The notes under the pieces: generated by a model
Databases searched by the model: none
What the model was told of the DNA's origin: nothing
Seen by the model: only the letters and a program-made list of their open reading frames with translations
Program-made: the position numbers and the translations under genes
Shown here: one piece after another, positions 7,724 through 16,735 of the stretch
How the letters are laid out: every line of letters starts with the position of its first letter
How positions within the stretch are numbered: the stretch's first letter is position 1
Source of the DNA: Algoriphagus sp. Y33
GTDB lineage: Bacteria > Bacteroidota > Bacteroidia > Cytophagales > Cyclobacteriaceae
Length of the DNA: 64,000 nucleotides
Direction: 5' to 3'
Assembly: GCF_014838715.1 (NCBI RefSeq)
Contig: NZ_CP061947.1
Location: forward strand, 5,198,001 to 5,262,000

Positions 7724-10700
7724 TTAATCCTTCTTCAAAACTGTCGTATCTGGTTTGGCTGCTGGAGTGCTTTTTGGAAAAAATCCTTTTAGAAGATTTT
7801 TCGCTTCGTCTACAGCCTTGTCCTTAGCGACATCCACTTTTTTCTCAAGTTCCTTTTTAGCACTGTCCTGAGCTACTTCGGATTTAGCTCTTAGGGCTTG
7901 CTTCACGCTATCCTGGGTTGCATTAAATTGCTCTGAAGCCTGACTTTGGAGAGCTTTGGCTTCTCCGCTTACTCTAGCTTTCAGAGCGTTGGCGAGCAAG
8001 GATTCGATGCTGTTGCCTCCTGCCAAGGAAATTTTGGGAGAATTGTATGTTCCCGAAAGATTCAATGCCAGTGGGATGGTGGTGTTTTCATCCATCGAAC
8101 TACCTGAAATGGTGGCAAGCAGAGAATTTGCCTGAGCCCCAAATTTCCCTGCGGGAATCTGCATATCTATTAAGTAGTTAATCGAGCCATCAAAGCCGGC
8201 AGTCCCCTGTACTTTGGCCTGATAGTCCCAAAGTTTCACGTCAAATGGCTTTACATCCATTACGCCATTTTCGATAGTGATGGGAATAGAAATATTTTTC
8301 ATCTGAAGAGAATTGACATCTTTGAGTTTGGTCAGACTGGTGATTCCTTCTAGGATTTTACTGTCTTTTAGGGCTGTTTCGGCTACTTTTAGCAATCCTT
8401 CTCCATCCAAACTTGACAGCAAGGGCATCATATCCTGGCCTAATTTCCCGGAGAAACTAAGATTGGAATTGAATTTTCCTGTCAAATTTTGAGCAATCGG
8501 TGCAAAGGCCTTGATCGTATTGAAAGAGTTGAATGCTTCGGCTATGCTAAGGTCTGCGATGTTCAATTTGAAATTAAATGCAGGTGCAGTTAGGTCACGG
8601 GGATCATATTTTCCGTCCAAACCGATTGTTCCTCCCATAGTTTTCATTGAAGCATCGGAAAAGCTTAAAACACCGTCTTTTAAAGACATATTTCCCTTCA
8701 CATCCTTGAGGTTCATATTGTCATAAAGGACTTCATTTGCAGCTACTGACATTGCAAAATCTATGTTACTGGGCAGTTCTATAACTGATAGTTCTGCATT
8801 TGTACTGTCTACAGATGTGTCTTCAGTCATCCACTCGTTTACATTGAACCGACTACTCTTCATGGTAAGTTGACCCTTTAATGTACCATTCTCTCCTAAG
8901 AAATAGTTCATGTAATTTGATAGTGAGCCTGTAGCCTGTAGAGGGCTTTCGCCGATTTGAGAATCGAATCCGGTGAGATTAATTCGTTCCGGTGTGAACT
9001 CAGCTTTTGCTGTGGCGATCTGAATTCCTTGAGGTACATCTTTGGAAGAAAACTTGAAATTGCTGACATCCATCGTGCCACGGGTTTCCAACTGATTGTA
9101 TTTTTCTTCCTGTACAGCGGCATAGGAACCCTTTGTGTTGATATCGGCCAGAATCCTGCCTTCCATACTCATGTCCTCCATGGGGAAAATCGCCAAAATC
9201 TTTTTGAGATCTACTCCGCCTTTGATCTCCCCATCCCAAATTAACTTGTCGAAATCACGGATTTTCATAGTTCCATTGATAGCCTCTCCTTCGAGTTCAA
9301 ATCCGAATCTGCTCAGGTCCACAAGAAAATCCGTCATACTTCCACTTGGATTTTGGATAGAAGCATTGACGGTAAGTTTCTCTATTGGAGCGGGGTAATC
9401 AATACTTTTGGCATATCCATTAGCCAAAAGCAGCTTTGCATTGATTGCGGGAATAATGCCTGCGGCAGAATCGTACCTACCCTTTGCGGTAGCATCTACA
9501 TCCAGATTGCCCTTCAACTCAATGCCTTCAATCGGAAAAATGGAAGTTAGTTCTTCCAGATTGAGTTTACCTTTCAAAGCTGCATCAATAGTGTAACTAA
9601 CCAAATCTGAAAGGTGCAACTTACCCGAAATAGGATTGCTGCCAAAGTCCAGATTGAAGGTGGGAATGGATACAGAAGTATTGGATATGTTGTCTGTCTC
9701 GTTTTTGACATGAAGGTCAAGGTTTACGTTTTTCACGGGCCTTGGCAAGTCAGGATATTGAAACATACCATCCGCTACTTTTAGAGAAACATCAAAAGCA
9801 GGAAATTTTTCTTCATTGTACGTTCCCTGGATTTTGCCTGAAAAATCCATCGTTCCGGAAGTTTTCAAACTTGAAAAACTAGCTGAATAAATCCCAGGAA
9901 CCAAAGATAGAATGTTTTTGAATTCATTGTCTTTACCTTCAATGGCTATATCCATTTCCATATCGTCACCAGGCATTGCGAGATAGCCGCTCAATCCGAA
10001 ATGGAAGTCATTCAGCTGAAAATCGCTTTCTCCCAGCGTAAATTTCATGTTTTCCAAATCAATATTCAGTAGTGTTTTCCCTTTGAATGTTTTATTGGAA
10101 AGGTAACTTACGTCTTCATAGCTTACATCTGCGATTAGTGCCTCCAGATCGATTGGAAGATCATATACATCCGCAGTAAAATCACCGGCACCTTTCGCAT
10201 TAATACCTCCCAAAGCCATGAAATAATTAAGCTGTCTATCGTCGTAAACTACATTTAGATTACTGATTTCCATCTGATCCACTCCTATTTGGAAATTGCT
10301 TTCCGTCGATTCCTCTTCTACTTCTTCCGATGGGAAGGCGATGTCGTAGTTCGCAGTGCCATCTTTCAGTACCTTGATGTAAACATTTCCGCCGTTCAAA
10401 TGCACTCCGGTTAAAGTGGGATAATCATCAAAAATGACAGATCTAAGGTTAAAATCTATGGAAAGTTCACGAAGAGAGACCAAGGTGTCATTTTCAAATG
10501 GTGCATTTCCAACAATATCAAAATCTCTGATTCTTGCCGAAACATTTGGAAATCTTCTGAAAAGGCTTAAACTAACATTATTTATGTCATAAATTACTTT
10601 GGCATTCACAGATTGAGCAATTTCCCGGTCAATCCGGGCAGCGATTTTGTCTTTGAAAAGGAATGGAACAGCTACTGCCGCGGCTATCAAAAATAGAAAT

Positions 10701-10732
10701 ACACTTAGAAGGATGATCAGTGTCTTTTTCAT
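7724..10732 (-). CDS. AsmA family protein
   Basis: A 1002-residue protein with one N-terminal membrane helix (residues ~4-26, LIILLSVFLFLIAAAVAVPF) and a very long repetitive beta-rich body, the layout of AsmA/TamB-like lipid-transfer bridge proteins. AsmA-C-like repeats of the type LDGKYDPRDLTAPAFNFKL occur in the C-terminal half. The last ~100 residues are unlike the rest: an Ala/Lys/Glu/Gln-rich, probably coiled-coil tail. By family it would span or line the periplasm and affect outer-membrane lipid composition. Its start codon directly abuts a dispersed leader repeat (10733-10849). Confidence 0.85.
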   Translation of the reverse strand: MKKTLIILLSVFLFLIAAAVAVPFLFKDKIAARIDREIAQSVNAKVIYDINNVSLSLFRRFPNVSARIRDFDIVGNAPFENDTLVSLRELSIDFNLRSVIFDDYPTLTGVHLNGGNVYIKVLKDGTANYDIAFPSEEVEEESTESNFQIGVDQMEISNLNVVYDDRQLNYFMALGGINAKGAGDFTADVYDLPIDLEALIADVSYEDVSYLSNKTFKGKTLLNIDLENMKFTLGESDFQLNDFHFGLSGYLAMPGDDMEMDIAIEGKDNEFKNILSLVPGIYSASFSSLKTSGTMDFSGKIQGTYNEEKFPAFDVSLKVADGMFQYPDLPRPVKNVNLDLHVKNETDNISNTSVSIPTFNLDFGSNPISGKLHLSDLVSYTIDAALKGKLNLEELTSIFPIEGIELKGNLDVDATAKGRYDSAAGIIPAINAKLLLANGYAKSIDYPAPIEKLTVNASIQNPSGSMTDFLVDLSRFGFELEGEAINGTMKIRDFDKLIWDGEIKGGVDLKKILAIFPMEDMSMEGRILADINTKGSYAAVQEEKYNQLETRGTMDVSNFKFSSKDVPQGIQIATAKAEFTPERINLTGFDSQIGESPLQATGSLSNYMNYFLGENGTLKGQLTMKSSRFNVNEWMTEDTSVDSTNAELSVIELPSNIDFAMSVAANEVLYDNMNLKDVKGNMSLKDGVLSFSDASMKTMGGTIGLDGKYDPRDLTAPAFNFKLNIADLSIAEAFNSFNTIKAFAPIAQNLTGKFNSNLSFSGKLGQDMMPLLSSLDGEGLLKVAETALKDSKILEGITSLTKLKDVNSLQMKNISIPITIENGVMDVKPFDVKLWDYQAKVQGTAGFDGSINYLIDMQIPAGKFGAQANSLLATISGSSMDENTTIPLALNLSGTYNSPKISLAGGNSIESLLANALKARVSGEAKALQSQASEQFNATQDSVKQALRAKSEVAQDSAKKELEKKVDVAKDKAVDEAKNLLKGFFPKSTPAAKPDTTVLKKD

Positions 10733-10849
10733 GTGTTTATAATTTGTTTTTTTAAGGCCACCCCGATTAATCAGCGCAGGCTATGGAATCTCGCATGTGG
10801 GGTAATCATCATCCCGCTGTGTATCGTCTTCAACATGCTCGATTTCATA
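10733..10849 (-). repeat. dispersed leader repeat, copy 1 (before AsmA)
   Basis: Read on the minus strand this element runs from ATGAAATCGAGCATG to AAATTATAAACAC and ends at the base before the AsmA ATG. It is clearly alignable to copies before the dioxygenase-like gene (34792-34883, plus) and before ktrA (24645-24738, minus). Shared blocks include AAATCGAGCATG, a GGGATGAT-like middle, ATGCGAGATTCCAT and the ATTATAAACAC end. An internal frame (10771-10848) encodes 25 residues starting MKSSMLKTIHSGM, which resemble the peptides in the other copies. Confidence 0.7.
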
Positions 10850-11080
10850 ACGGGATTTATAAGACTAACAGGAGTTTGTTTGACTGGAAATACTCATTTC
10901 ACACAGTATAATTACGTGTTATTTAGTCTTTTTGGCTAGGTAAGAACAAGATTTAAGCCGACTTGTAATCTTTTCCGAGTTTTGAATAGAATACTTTTTG
11001 ATCAGATTATCAAAGAAATGTAGTTTTAGACAAATCCATAAAGATCTGTTTGGGAATACATGGTGGATTACTTCTGTGCT
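10850..11080. other. non-coding spacer
   Basis: Together with the leader repeat this forms a 348-base gap between the AsmA start and the dGTPase stop. I see no supported gene, RNA or terminator in 10850-11080. A 68-codon plus-strand frame over the repeat has no homology that I recognise. Confidence 0.5.
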
Positions 11081-12430
11081 TTAAGATCCGGGGAATGAGA
11101 TTCCTTTCACCCGTCTGTAGAGATTCAGTGCATACTTGTCCGTCATACCCGAAATAAAATCCACCAAGCTGCGAAGCAAAGGATAGGGATTAACCTCAGC
11201 TCCCCAGCCTTTCAGCGGAAAGTCTTCCGGCAATAGGCGAAGAATGCTTTTGTCTTGTCCGGAGAACTTCTCAGGATTATAAAACTGATGGTATAGTGCT
11301 CTGGAAAAGACCTCCATCAACCCTTCCAGCACCTGGAATCCCGCAGCCTCCTTCTCCAAAACTATCTGGGATCTGTAGATTTTTTGCACAGAAACTTCGG
11401 TGATTTTCTGTAGGGCTTTGGCAGAAGGGATAATGTCTGTCAGGGCCTTGTCAAAATTGCCTTTGCACATACTTTCCTCATATTTGGCGAATTCTTCCAC
11501 ACATTCGCTGATTAGTTGTCCGATTGCCAGTGCGCGAAGTGCCCCCAAATTTTGAGCTGCAGTTCTGGGCTCTTTTAGTTTTTTGGGATCAAACTTATCT
11601 TTCAAAATAGGAGCGAGAAGTGCTACTGTTTCTTCGAAACTCACCAATCCAAGAGTGCAGCCATCTTCCAAATCAATGATACTATAGCAGATATCATCAG
11701 CGGCTTCTACCAAGAAAGCCAAAGGATGTCTATACCAGCACTCCGGACTGGATTTTTCCATTCCCAATATCACCCCCAATTGTTCAAAATCGACAAGTTG
11801 GTTAATGAAAAAGCCGTATTTTTTTTGACTTCTTCTGGCAATATCACGCTGTGCAATCATGCTTGGTCTCGGATATTTGGTAAATGCCGCGAGTGTAGCA
11901 TAGGTCAATTTCAGTCCATATTGCTTTGAAACAAGCATTCTAAAGCCTTGGGCATTTCCTTCAAAGTTGCATAGGTCTGCCAATTGCTCTGTGCGGACGT
12001 GAGATTCCCAGCATTTTCCTGAAGGGTGGAATTTGAAGAAATCTGAAATAGCTTCCTCTCCCGCATGTCCAAAAGGCGGATTTCCAATATCATGTGTCAG
12101 AGCAGCCGCAGCTACAATAGCTCCAATTTCAAAGGGAGTAATGCCTGTATTAGTCAGTTGAGGATACTTTTCCAATAGAATTTCCCCTGCTGCTTTTCCT
12201 AGAGATCTTCCTACACTCGATACTTCTAGGCTGTGGGTAAGTCGAGTGTGCACGAATGCCTGCTCGGGTAAGGGAAAAACCTGAGTTTTATCTTGTAGGT
12301 TACGAAACGGTGCCGAAAAAATAATTCGATCGTAATCAATTTCAAACTCACTTCGGACCACTTGTGTGGGTATAAATCCCGGATTGTCACCAAATCTGCC
12401 TCTGGATAAGAGGCGCTCCCATTTCATCAT
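11081..12430 (-). CDS. dgt: deoxyguanosinetriphosphate triphosphohydrolase-like HD protein
   Basis: A 449-residue HD-domain dNTPase. Metal ligands are visible: His66 in RLTHSLEV, the His113-Asp114 pair in ALTHDIGNPPFGHAGEE, and a further conserved Asp in VEAADDICYSIIDLEDG. The N-terminal SAPFRNLQDKTQVF is typical of bacterial Dgt. It hydrolyses dGTP (or other dNTPs) to the nucleoside and triphosphate. The frame can be extended by a TTG two codons earlier; I start at the first of two ATGs (12430). It is a single gene facing away from the DUF4382 lipoprotein genes. Confidence 0.88.
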   Translation of the reverse strand: MMKWERLLSRGRFGDNPGFIPTQVVRSEFEIDYDRIIFSAPFRNLQDKTQVFPLPEQAFVHTRLTHSLEVSSVGRSLGKAAGEILLEKYPQLTNTGITPFEIGAIVAAAALTHDIGNPPFGHAGEEAISDFFKFHPSGKCWESHVRTEQLADLCNFEGNAQGFRMLVSKQYGLKLTYATLAAFTKYPRPSMIAQRDIARRSQKKYGFFINQLVDFEQLGVILGMEKSSPECWYRHPLAFLVEAADDICYSIIDLEDGCTLGLVSFEETVALLAPILKDKFDPKKLKEPRTAAQNLGALRALAIGQLISECVEEFAKYEESMCKGNFDKALTDIIPSAKALQKITEVSVQKIYRSQIVLEKEAAGFQVLEGLMEVFSRALYHQFYNPEKFSGQDKSILRLLPEDFPLKGWGAEVNPYPLLRSLVDFISGMTDKYALNLYRRVKGISFPGS

Positions 12431-12532
12431 CCCCAAAAATAAGAAGCTCTTTAGACATTACTTTATAATTTGTGTTTTTTGACTTGGCATGGTCATTGGA
12501 TTTCACGCACAAGGAAATTAAACACATTTCTT

Positions 12533-13357
12533 ATGAAAAGTATAATTACTTATTTTATGATCACTGGGCTGGCTTTAATAGCAATTGCCTGCTCTTCTGA
12601 TAACGACAATCCAAGTCAGGGTTCTGCCCGTGTAAATTTTTATCTGGTAGATGCTCCTGCTTCTTATGATGAGGTCTGGATTGAAGTGCTCGCTCTTCGA
12701 GTCAAGGTGAATGAAGATGGAATCGAAGAAAATACGCATGAAGACGACGATGAGTCATCTTGGGTAGAAATCATTTACGACAAAAGCCAGCCCATAAATC
12801 TTCTGGAATTGACTGGAGGCAACAGTGAACTGTTGGGTTCTGAAGATTTTCCGGCAGGGGAAATAGAACAGCTTAGATTGATTTTGGGAGAGAATAATTA
12901 TGTGATCAAAAATGGTATACGTCACGAACTGAAAACGCCGAGTGCACAGCAAAGCGGGTTGAAAATAAAAGTTGATAAGGATGTATTGGGAGGATTGTCT
13001 TATGATTTGATCATTGACTTTGATGCTGCGAAATCAATTGTGGAGGCTGGCAATTCCGGTCAGATTATTTTAAAACCTGTTTTACGGGCATATTTGGATA
13101 AAGTTTCTTCGGGTATTATGGGACAAGTGCTGCCAGTGAAGGCCCAGCCGGTGCAGGTTACCGCTTACGATGGAGATGAAACTATGAATACTTTCGTCAA
13201 TGCAGCCGGTAATTATAAGATCACAGGGCTGGATGATGGTATGTATACAGTTACATTTACGCCAAATGAATCCTATACTGGGGTAGTACTGGAAGGAATT
13301 GTGGTGGAGGATGGAAAGATTACTACAATTGATCCGGTAATACTTAGTGAAAAATAA
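12533..13357 (+). CDS. DUF4382 lipoprotein (paralogue A)
   Basis: A 274-residue lipoprotein. A signal peptide with lipobox IAIAC places the lipid-bearing Cys around residue 20. A DUF4382-like beta domain (~30-190) starts with RVNFYLVDAPASYDEVWIEV, followed by a C-terminal carboxypeptidase-regulatory-like beta sandwich (GIMGQVLPVKAQPVQV... ~195-274). An acidic stretch NTHEDDDESS at ~residues 70-79 may bind cations. ATG 12533 is preferred because it starts the signal peptide. A clear paralogue follows 90 bases downstream. Function unknown; probably attached to the outer membrane. Confidence 0.8.
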   Translation: MKSIITYFMITGLALIAIACSSDNDNPSQGSARVNFYLVDAPASYDEVWIEVLALRVKVNEDGIEENTHEDDDESSWVEIIYDKSQPINLLELTGGNSELLGSEDFPAGEIEQLRLILGENNYVIKNGIRHELKTPSAQQSGLKIKVDKDVLGGLSYDLIIDFDAAKSIVEAGNSGQIILKPVLRAYLDKVSSGIMGQVLPVKAQPVQVTAYDGDETMNTFVNAAGNYKITGLDDGMYTVTFTPNESYTGVVLEGIVVEDGKITTIDPVILSEK

Positions 13358-13363
13358 CATGGG

Positions 13364-13390
13364 AAAAGGTCAGCTTAGGCTGGCCTTTTT
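13364..13390 (+). terminator. intrinsic terminator
   Basis: AAAAGGTCAGC (13364-13374), TTAG loop, GCTGGCCTTTT with continuing T-run to ~13391; one G-U pair. It separates the two DUF4382 lipoprotein genes into different transcripts. Confidence 0.8.
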
Positions 13391-13446
13391 TTGAACTAGG
13401 CTTAGGCGAATCGACTTTTTGAAAAGTTTTGGGCTAAATTTACCCT

Positions 13447-14244
13447 GTGAAAAAACTTTACTTTTGTCTCCTCTCTATTGTCTATGTGCTATTCTTCACA
13501 TCGTGTGAGGATCCGGACTCTAGCCCGAAGGCTCTTCTAAATGTCATTTTGGTAGATGCTCCTGCCAAATGGGACTCTGTATTTGTGGAGGTTGAAGGAG
13601 TGGATATTGATGTTTTGGTGGAAGGGAGGGAAAGCCAAACTCAGACTTTTTTCCTAGAATATAAATCCGGAAACAAGCGGATAAAAGTGAGTGAGCTGGT
13701 GGGAGGGAATGCGCTATTAATAGGCAGAAATGAGTTGCCGATAGGCCAGATTACAAATGCTAAAATCATTTTGGGAGAGAATCATTCCATGTTTTTGGAT
13801 GAGAAAAGATATGAGTTGAAACTCTCTGATCCATCCGAAAATGAAATTTCTTTGCCCGCAGCTATAGTCATGGAGCAAGGTATATCATACGATCTCTTCC
13901 TTGATCTGGACCTTGAGAAGTCAATCGTACAGGTGTCCGAATCTCCTCTTACATATGACTTGAATCCTTACTTCTCCTTGATAGAGGGAGCAGGAACAGG
14001 TACGCTCAGTGGGATACTAAAGCCTTTAACCCTTTATCCTACGCTTACTATTACCGGCGAGCAAGGGACATTTTCTACTCATCTAGATGCTTCTGGGAGA
14101 TATTATTTCCGTGTTCCGGAGGGATTTTACAATGTGCAGATTAACGCAAAAGACGGGCTCTACTTGGACACAGCTTTCTCAATGGATATCGTAAGAAGAA
14201 AGGATTCTGTTCTCAATGAAATTACGCTTAAGAGAGCACCTTAA
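13447..14244 (+). CDS. DUF4382 lipoprotein (paralogue B)
   Basis: A 265-residue lipoprotein, start GTG, lipobox VLFFTSC (Cys ~20). The VILVDAPAKWDSVFVEV opening and the LLIGRNELPIGQITNAKIILGENHSM block align with paralogue A (LLGSEDFPAGEIEQLRLILGENNYV), so both are DUF4382 members. The C-terminal half again ends in a regulatory-like beta domain. The stop codon overlaps the ribD start by one base (TAATG), so this gene leads a ribD-msrC unit. Nothing in the sequence explains a functional link to riboflavin. Confidence 0.78.
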   Translation: MKKLYFCLLSIVYVLFFTSCEDPDSSPKALLNVILVDAPAKWDSVFVEVEGVDIDVLVEGRESQTQTFFLEYKSGNKRIKVSELVGGNALLIGRNELPIGQITNAKIILGENHSMFLDEKRYELKLSDPSENEISLPAAIVMEQGISYDLFLDLDLEKSIVQVSESPLTYDLNPYFSLIEGAGTGTLSGILKPLTLYPTLTITGEQGTFSTHLDASGRYYFRVPEGFYNVQINAKDGLYLDTAFSMDIVRRKDSVLNEITLKRAP

Positions 14245-15269
14245 TGATTACAGACGAACTATATATGCAAAGAGCACTTGAGCTGGCGGAGTTTGGTCGG
14301 GGAAAAGTGAGTCCCAACCCGATGGTTGGTTGCGTGATCGTTCATCAGGGGAAGATTATAGGAGAAGGCTACCATCAGGAATATGGCAAAGCACATGCAG
14401 AAGTCAATGCCGTAAATTCAGTTGTAAATCAGGAATTATTAGCTGAATCCACGGTATATGTGACATTGGAACCATGTGCCCATTTTGGCAAAACTCCACC
14501 TTGTGCCCATCTTTTGGTGGAGAAAAAAGTGAAGAAAGTGGTGATCGCCGCATTTGATTCCAATCCTTTGGTTGGGGGAAAAGGCATTCAAATTCTAGAA
14601 AATGCAGGAATTGAGGTAGAAATAGGAGTGTCGGAAAAGGAAGCCCGGCTTCAAAACAAACGATTTTTTATCCAGATCGAACAGAAACGACCTTACGTGA
14701 TTTTGAAGTGGGCACAGACACAAGATGGTTTTGTAGCGAGAGGGGATTATTCTTCCAAATGGATTACCAATGCTTCCAGTAGACAACTTGTGCATAAATG
14801 GAGAGCGGAGGAAGATGCTATTTTGGTGGGGAAAAATACCGCCAAATACGATGATCCTGCGTTGAATGTGAGGGATTGGGTAGGGAAAAATCCGCTCAGA
14901 CTGGTAGTTGACAGTAAATTGGAGCTTCCCAATACTCTCAAACTTTTTGACGAAGCGGTACCAACTATTTGTTACAATACCCTGAAAGCTGAAACTAGAG
15001 GGACTTTGGAGTTTGTCAAGTTGAATCCTGAATTTCAGGTCAAGGAGATCTTGGAGGATCTTTTCCGCAGGAATATTCAAAGTGTGATAGTAGAGGGGGG
15101 AAGCTATTTATTGAATAAATTTTTGGTATCCGAACTTTGGGACGAAGCACGGGTGTTTACTAGCAATACCAAGTTTGGCAAGGGGATAGTAGCACCTATT
15201 CCTCCTACCCCAATTTCCGAGACCATTGAAATCTTGGAAGACACCTTAAGAATTTACTACCATGTCTGA
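14244..15269 (+). CDS. ribD: riboflavin biosynthesis protein RibD
   Basis: A 341-residue bifunctional enzyme. The N-terminal deaminase has the zinc motif His51-Ala-Glu53 with Cys78 and Cys87 (PCAHFGKTPPCA). The C-terminal NADPH reductase (~150-341) begins PYVILKWAQTQDGF. It converts diaminohydroxy-phosphoribosylamino-pyrimidine to the ribitylamino uracil phosphate in flavin synthesis. No FMN riboswitch is visible upstream. It overlaps the next gene by eight bases. Confidence 0.93.
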   Translation: MITDELYMQRALELAEFGRGKVSPNPMVGCVIVHQGKIIGEGYHQEYGKAHAEVNAVNSVVNQELLAESTVYVTLEPCAHFGKTPPCAHLLVEKKVKKVVIAAFDSNPLVGGKGIQILENAGIEVEIGVSEKEARLQNKRFFIQIEQKRPYVILKWAQTQDGFVARGDYSSKWITNASSRQLVHKWRAEEDAILVGKNTAKYDDPALNVRDWVGKNPLRLVVDSKLELPNTLKLFDEAVPTICYNTLKAETRGTLEFVKLNPEFQVKEILEDLFRRNIQSVIVEGGSYLLNKFLVSELWDEARVFTSNTKFGKGIVAPIPPTPISETIEILEDTLRIYYHV

Positions 15270-15744
15270 AAGTCTATACATTCCTGAATCGGTGACAAAA
15301 GCTGAAAAATACGAAGCCATCTTGCCACAGATCGAAGCTTTGATTTCTGGCGAACCGGATCTTTATGCGAACCTTGCCAATATCTCTGCTGCGTTAAAAG
15401 AAGCATTTGACTTCTTTTGGGTTGGTTTTTACTTGACGAAAGAGAATCAATTGGTATTGGGACCTTTTCAGGGGCCCATTGCCTGTACCAGGATTTCTAT
15501 GGGCAAAGGAGTATGCGGAACCGCTTGGCAGAAAGGGGAAACGGTCTTGGTTCCCGACGTAGATGCCTTTCCCGGTCATATTGCCTGCAGTTCAGCTTCC
15601 AAGTCCGAGATAGTTGTTCCTGTGTTCAAAGGTGGGTTGGTTGCGATGGTACTCGATGTGGATTCCGATCAATTGGATGATTTTGATGCAGTAGATCAGG
15701 AGTATTTGGAGAAGCTGATGGAGATGCTGGGTAAGCAGTTGTAG
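15262..15744 (+). CDS. msrC: free methionine-(R)-sulfoxide reductase (GAF domain)
   Basis: A 160-residue single GAF domain. The three functional cysteines are present as Cys75 (GPIACTRI), Cys85 (GKGVCG) and Cys109 (GHIACSS), each nine residues before its E. coli counterpart. GPFQGP and FPGHIACSSAS are signature segments. It reduces free Met-R-sulfoxide using thioredoxin. Eight-base overlap with ribD indicates translational coupling. Confidence 0.92.
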   Translation: MSESLYIPESVTKAEKYEAILPQIEALISGEPDLYANLANISAALKEAFDFFWVGFYLTKENQLVLGPFQGPIACTRISMGKGVCGTAWQKGETVLVPDVDAFPGHIACSSASKSEIVVPVFKGGLVAMVLDVDSDQLDDFDAVDQEYLEKLMEMLGKQL

Positions 15745-15791
15745 TTTCATCAGCTCCAGATGGAAAAATTGAAATTTATTCTAAGGAACCT

Positions 15792-15962
15792 ATGAAAGCG
15801 TTCATGTATATACTGATTTGTGCTAACGGATTTTATTATGCAGTCAGTACCAAAAATCTAGAATTAAGATTGCGAGAACATCAACTTGGTGAGGGTTCTA
15901 ATTTTACATGAAAGCATCTTCCGGTTAAGCTAGCATACGTTGAGGAGTTCAGTAGAATTTAA
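15792..15962 (+). pseudogene. decayed GIY-YIG nuclease gene (UPF0213-like)
   Basis: Translation from ATG 15792 reads MKAFMYILICANGFYYAVST, then NLELRLREHQLGEG, an in-frame TGA at 15909-15911, then KHLPVKLAYVEEFSRI and a TAA at 15960. This is the standard frame of small GIY-YIG proteins (normally YYxGST and THTKKHLPVKLVY), with the motif glycine replaced (YYAVST), a stop replacing a lysine, and the last third missing. It ends against the convergent hydrolase gene at 15959. Confidence 0.8.
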
Positions 15963-16732
15963 GAAGCGGCACCCTTCCCGCAGAACTCCCTCAAAATCTC
16001 AATACTCTCATTTTTCAGTTCGATCATTCCCAAATGACCAACTCCATCTAATTCGTAATAGTCAGTGATTGCAGGTTTATGGGCTCGGCTGGCATCGATT
16101 TTTACAGCTCCGTCTAATGTACCTGCTATCATCATCTTTGGACCAGGATAATTCTTCAATACCTCAAAACGATCCTTCCTATCCCGCATAGCGTGGGTAT
16201 AGGCAATCAGACCTTTTAGTGTAGACTGCTTGGCTTGATCGATAGCAGTCGTAATTTCTTCTTGAAAAGCTTCTCTCTTATGCTCAGGTATAAGGGGAGG
16301 GATAAATGAAGTCACGAAAGTATCTAATCCGTGTTTATTCAGAAAAATGACTGTTCTGTCCCGCATACCTTTTTTCTCTTCATCATCGGCAAAAGCTGTA
16401 GATTGAAAAAGCCCAATTCCTTTTAGCTGTGAACCCATTAGTTCCAGCAGTGCAAGGGTCACATATCCGCCGAGAGAATGGCCAATAACTATCGGATCAT
16501 GAATAGCGTTCTCTTCCATCCATTCTTGTAAAAGGACTGCGACTTCTTCCAGTGTAATGGAATCGGAGTGGATGGGAGAATTGCCGCATCCTGGCAGATC
16601 GGGGCAAATCACTCTAAAATCAGAAGAAAGAGCTTCTGCAAAATCACGCCACATCTCACCGATTTCGCAGAATCCATGGATCAAAATTACCGGTTCACCG
16701 GCACCTTTTTCAAAAAAATGAATAGCAGACAT
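15959..16732 (-). CDS. alpha/beta hydrolase
   Basis: A 257-residue alpha/beta hydrolase. The oxyanion segment ILIHGF lies at ~16-21, nucleophile Ser86 in GHSLGG, and catalytic His ~233 in GVGHLGM; the acid is probably the Asp in AGTLDGAVKID. No signal peptide, so cytoplasmic. It lies three bases downstream of dxs on the same strand and is surely co-transcribed. Family members include esterases and C-C hydrolases; the substrate cannot be told. Confidence 0.85.
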   Translation of the reverse strand: MSAIHFFEKGAGEPVILIHGFCEIGEMWRDFAEALSSDFRVICPDLPGCGNSPIHSDSITLEEVAVLLQEWMEENAIHDPIVIGHSLGGYVTLALLELMGSQLKGIGLFQSTAFADDEEKKGMRDRTVIFLNKHGLDTFVTSFIPPLIPEHKREAFQEEITTAIDQAKQSTLKGLIAYTHAMRDRKDRFEVLKNYPGPKMMIAGTLDGAVKIDASRAHKPAITDYYELDGVGHLGMIELKNESIEILREFCGKGAAS

Positions 16733-16735
16733 GTA

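Noticed and set aside
7588..7827. 79-codon plus-strand frame after the basic protein
   Set aside because: It overlaps the AsmA C-terminus and lies just behind a terminator; composition looks non-coding.
10733..10939. 68-codon plus-strand frame
   Set aside because: It runs antisense over the leader repeat and has no supporting homology or context.
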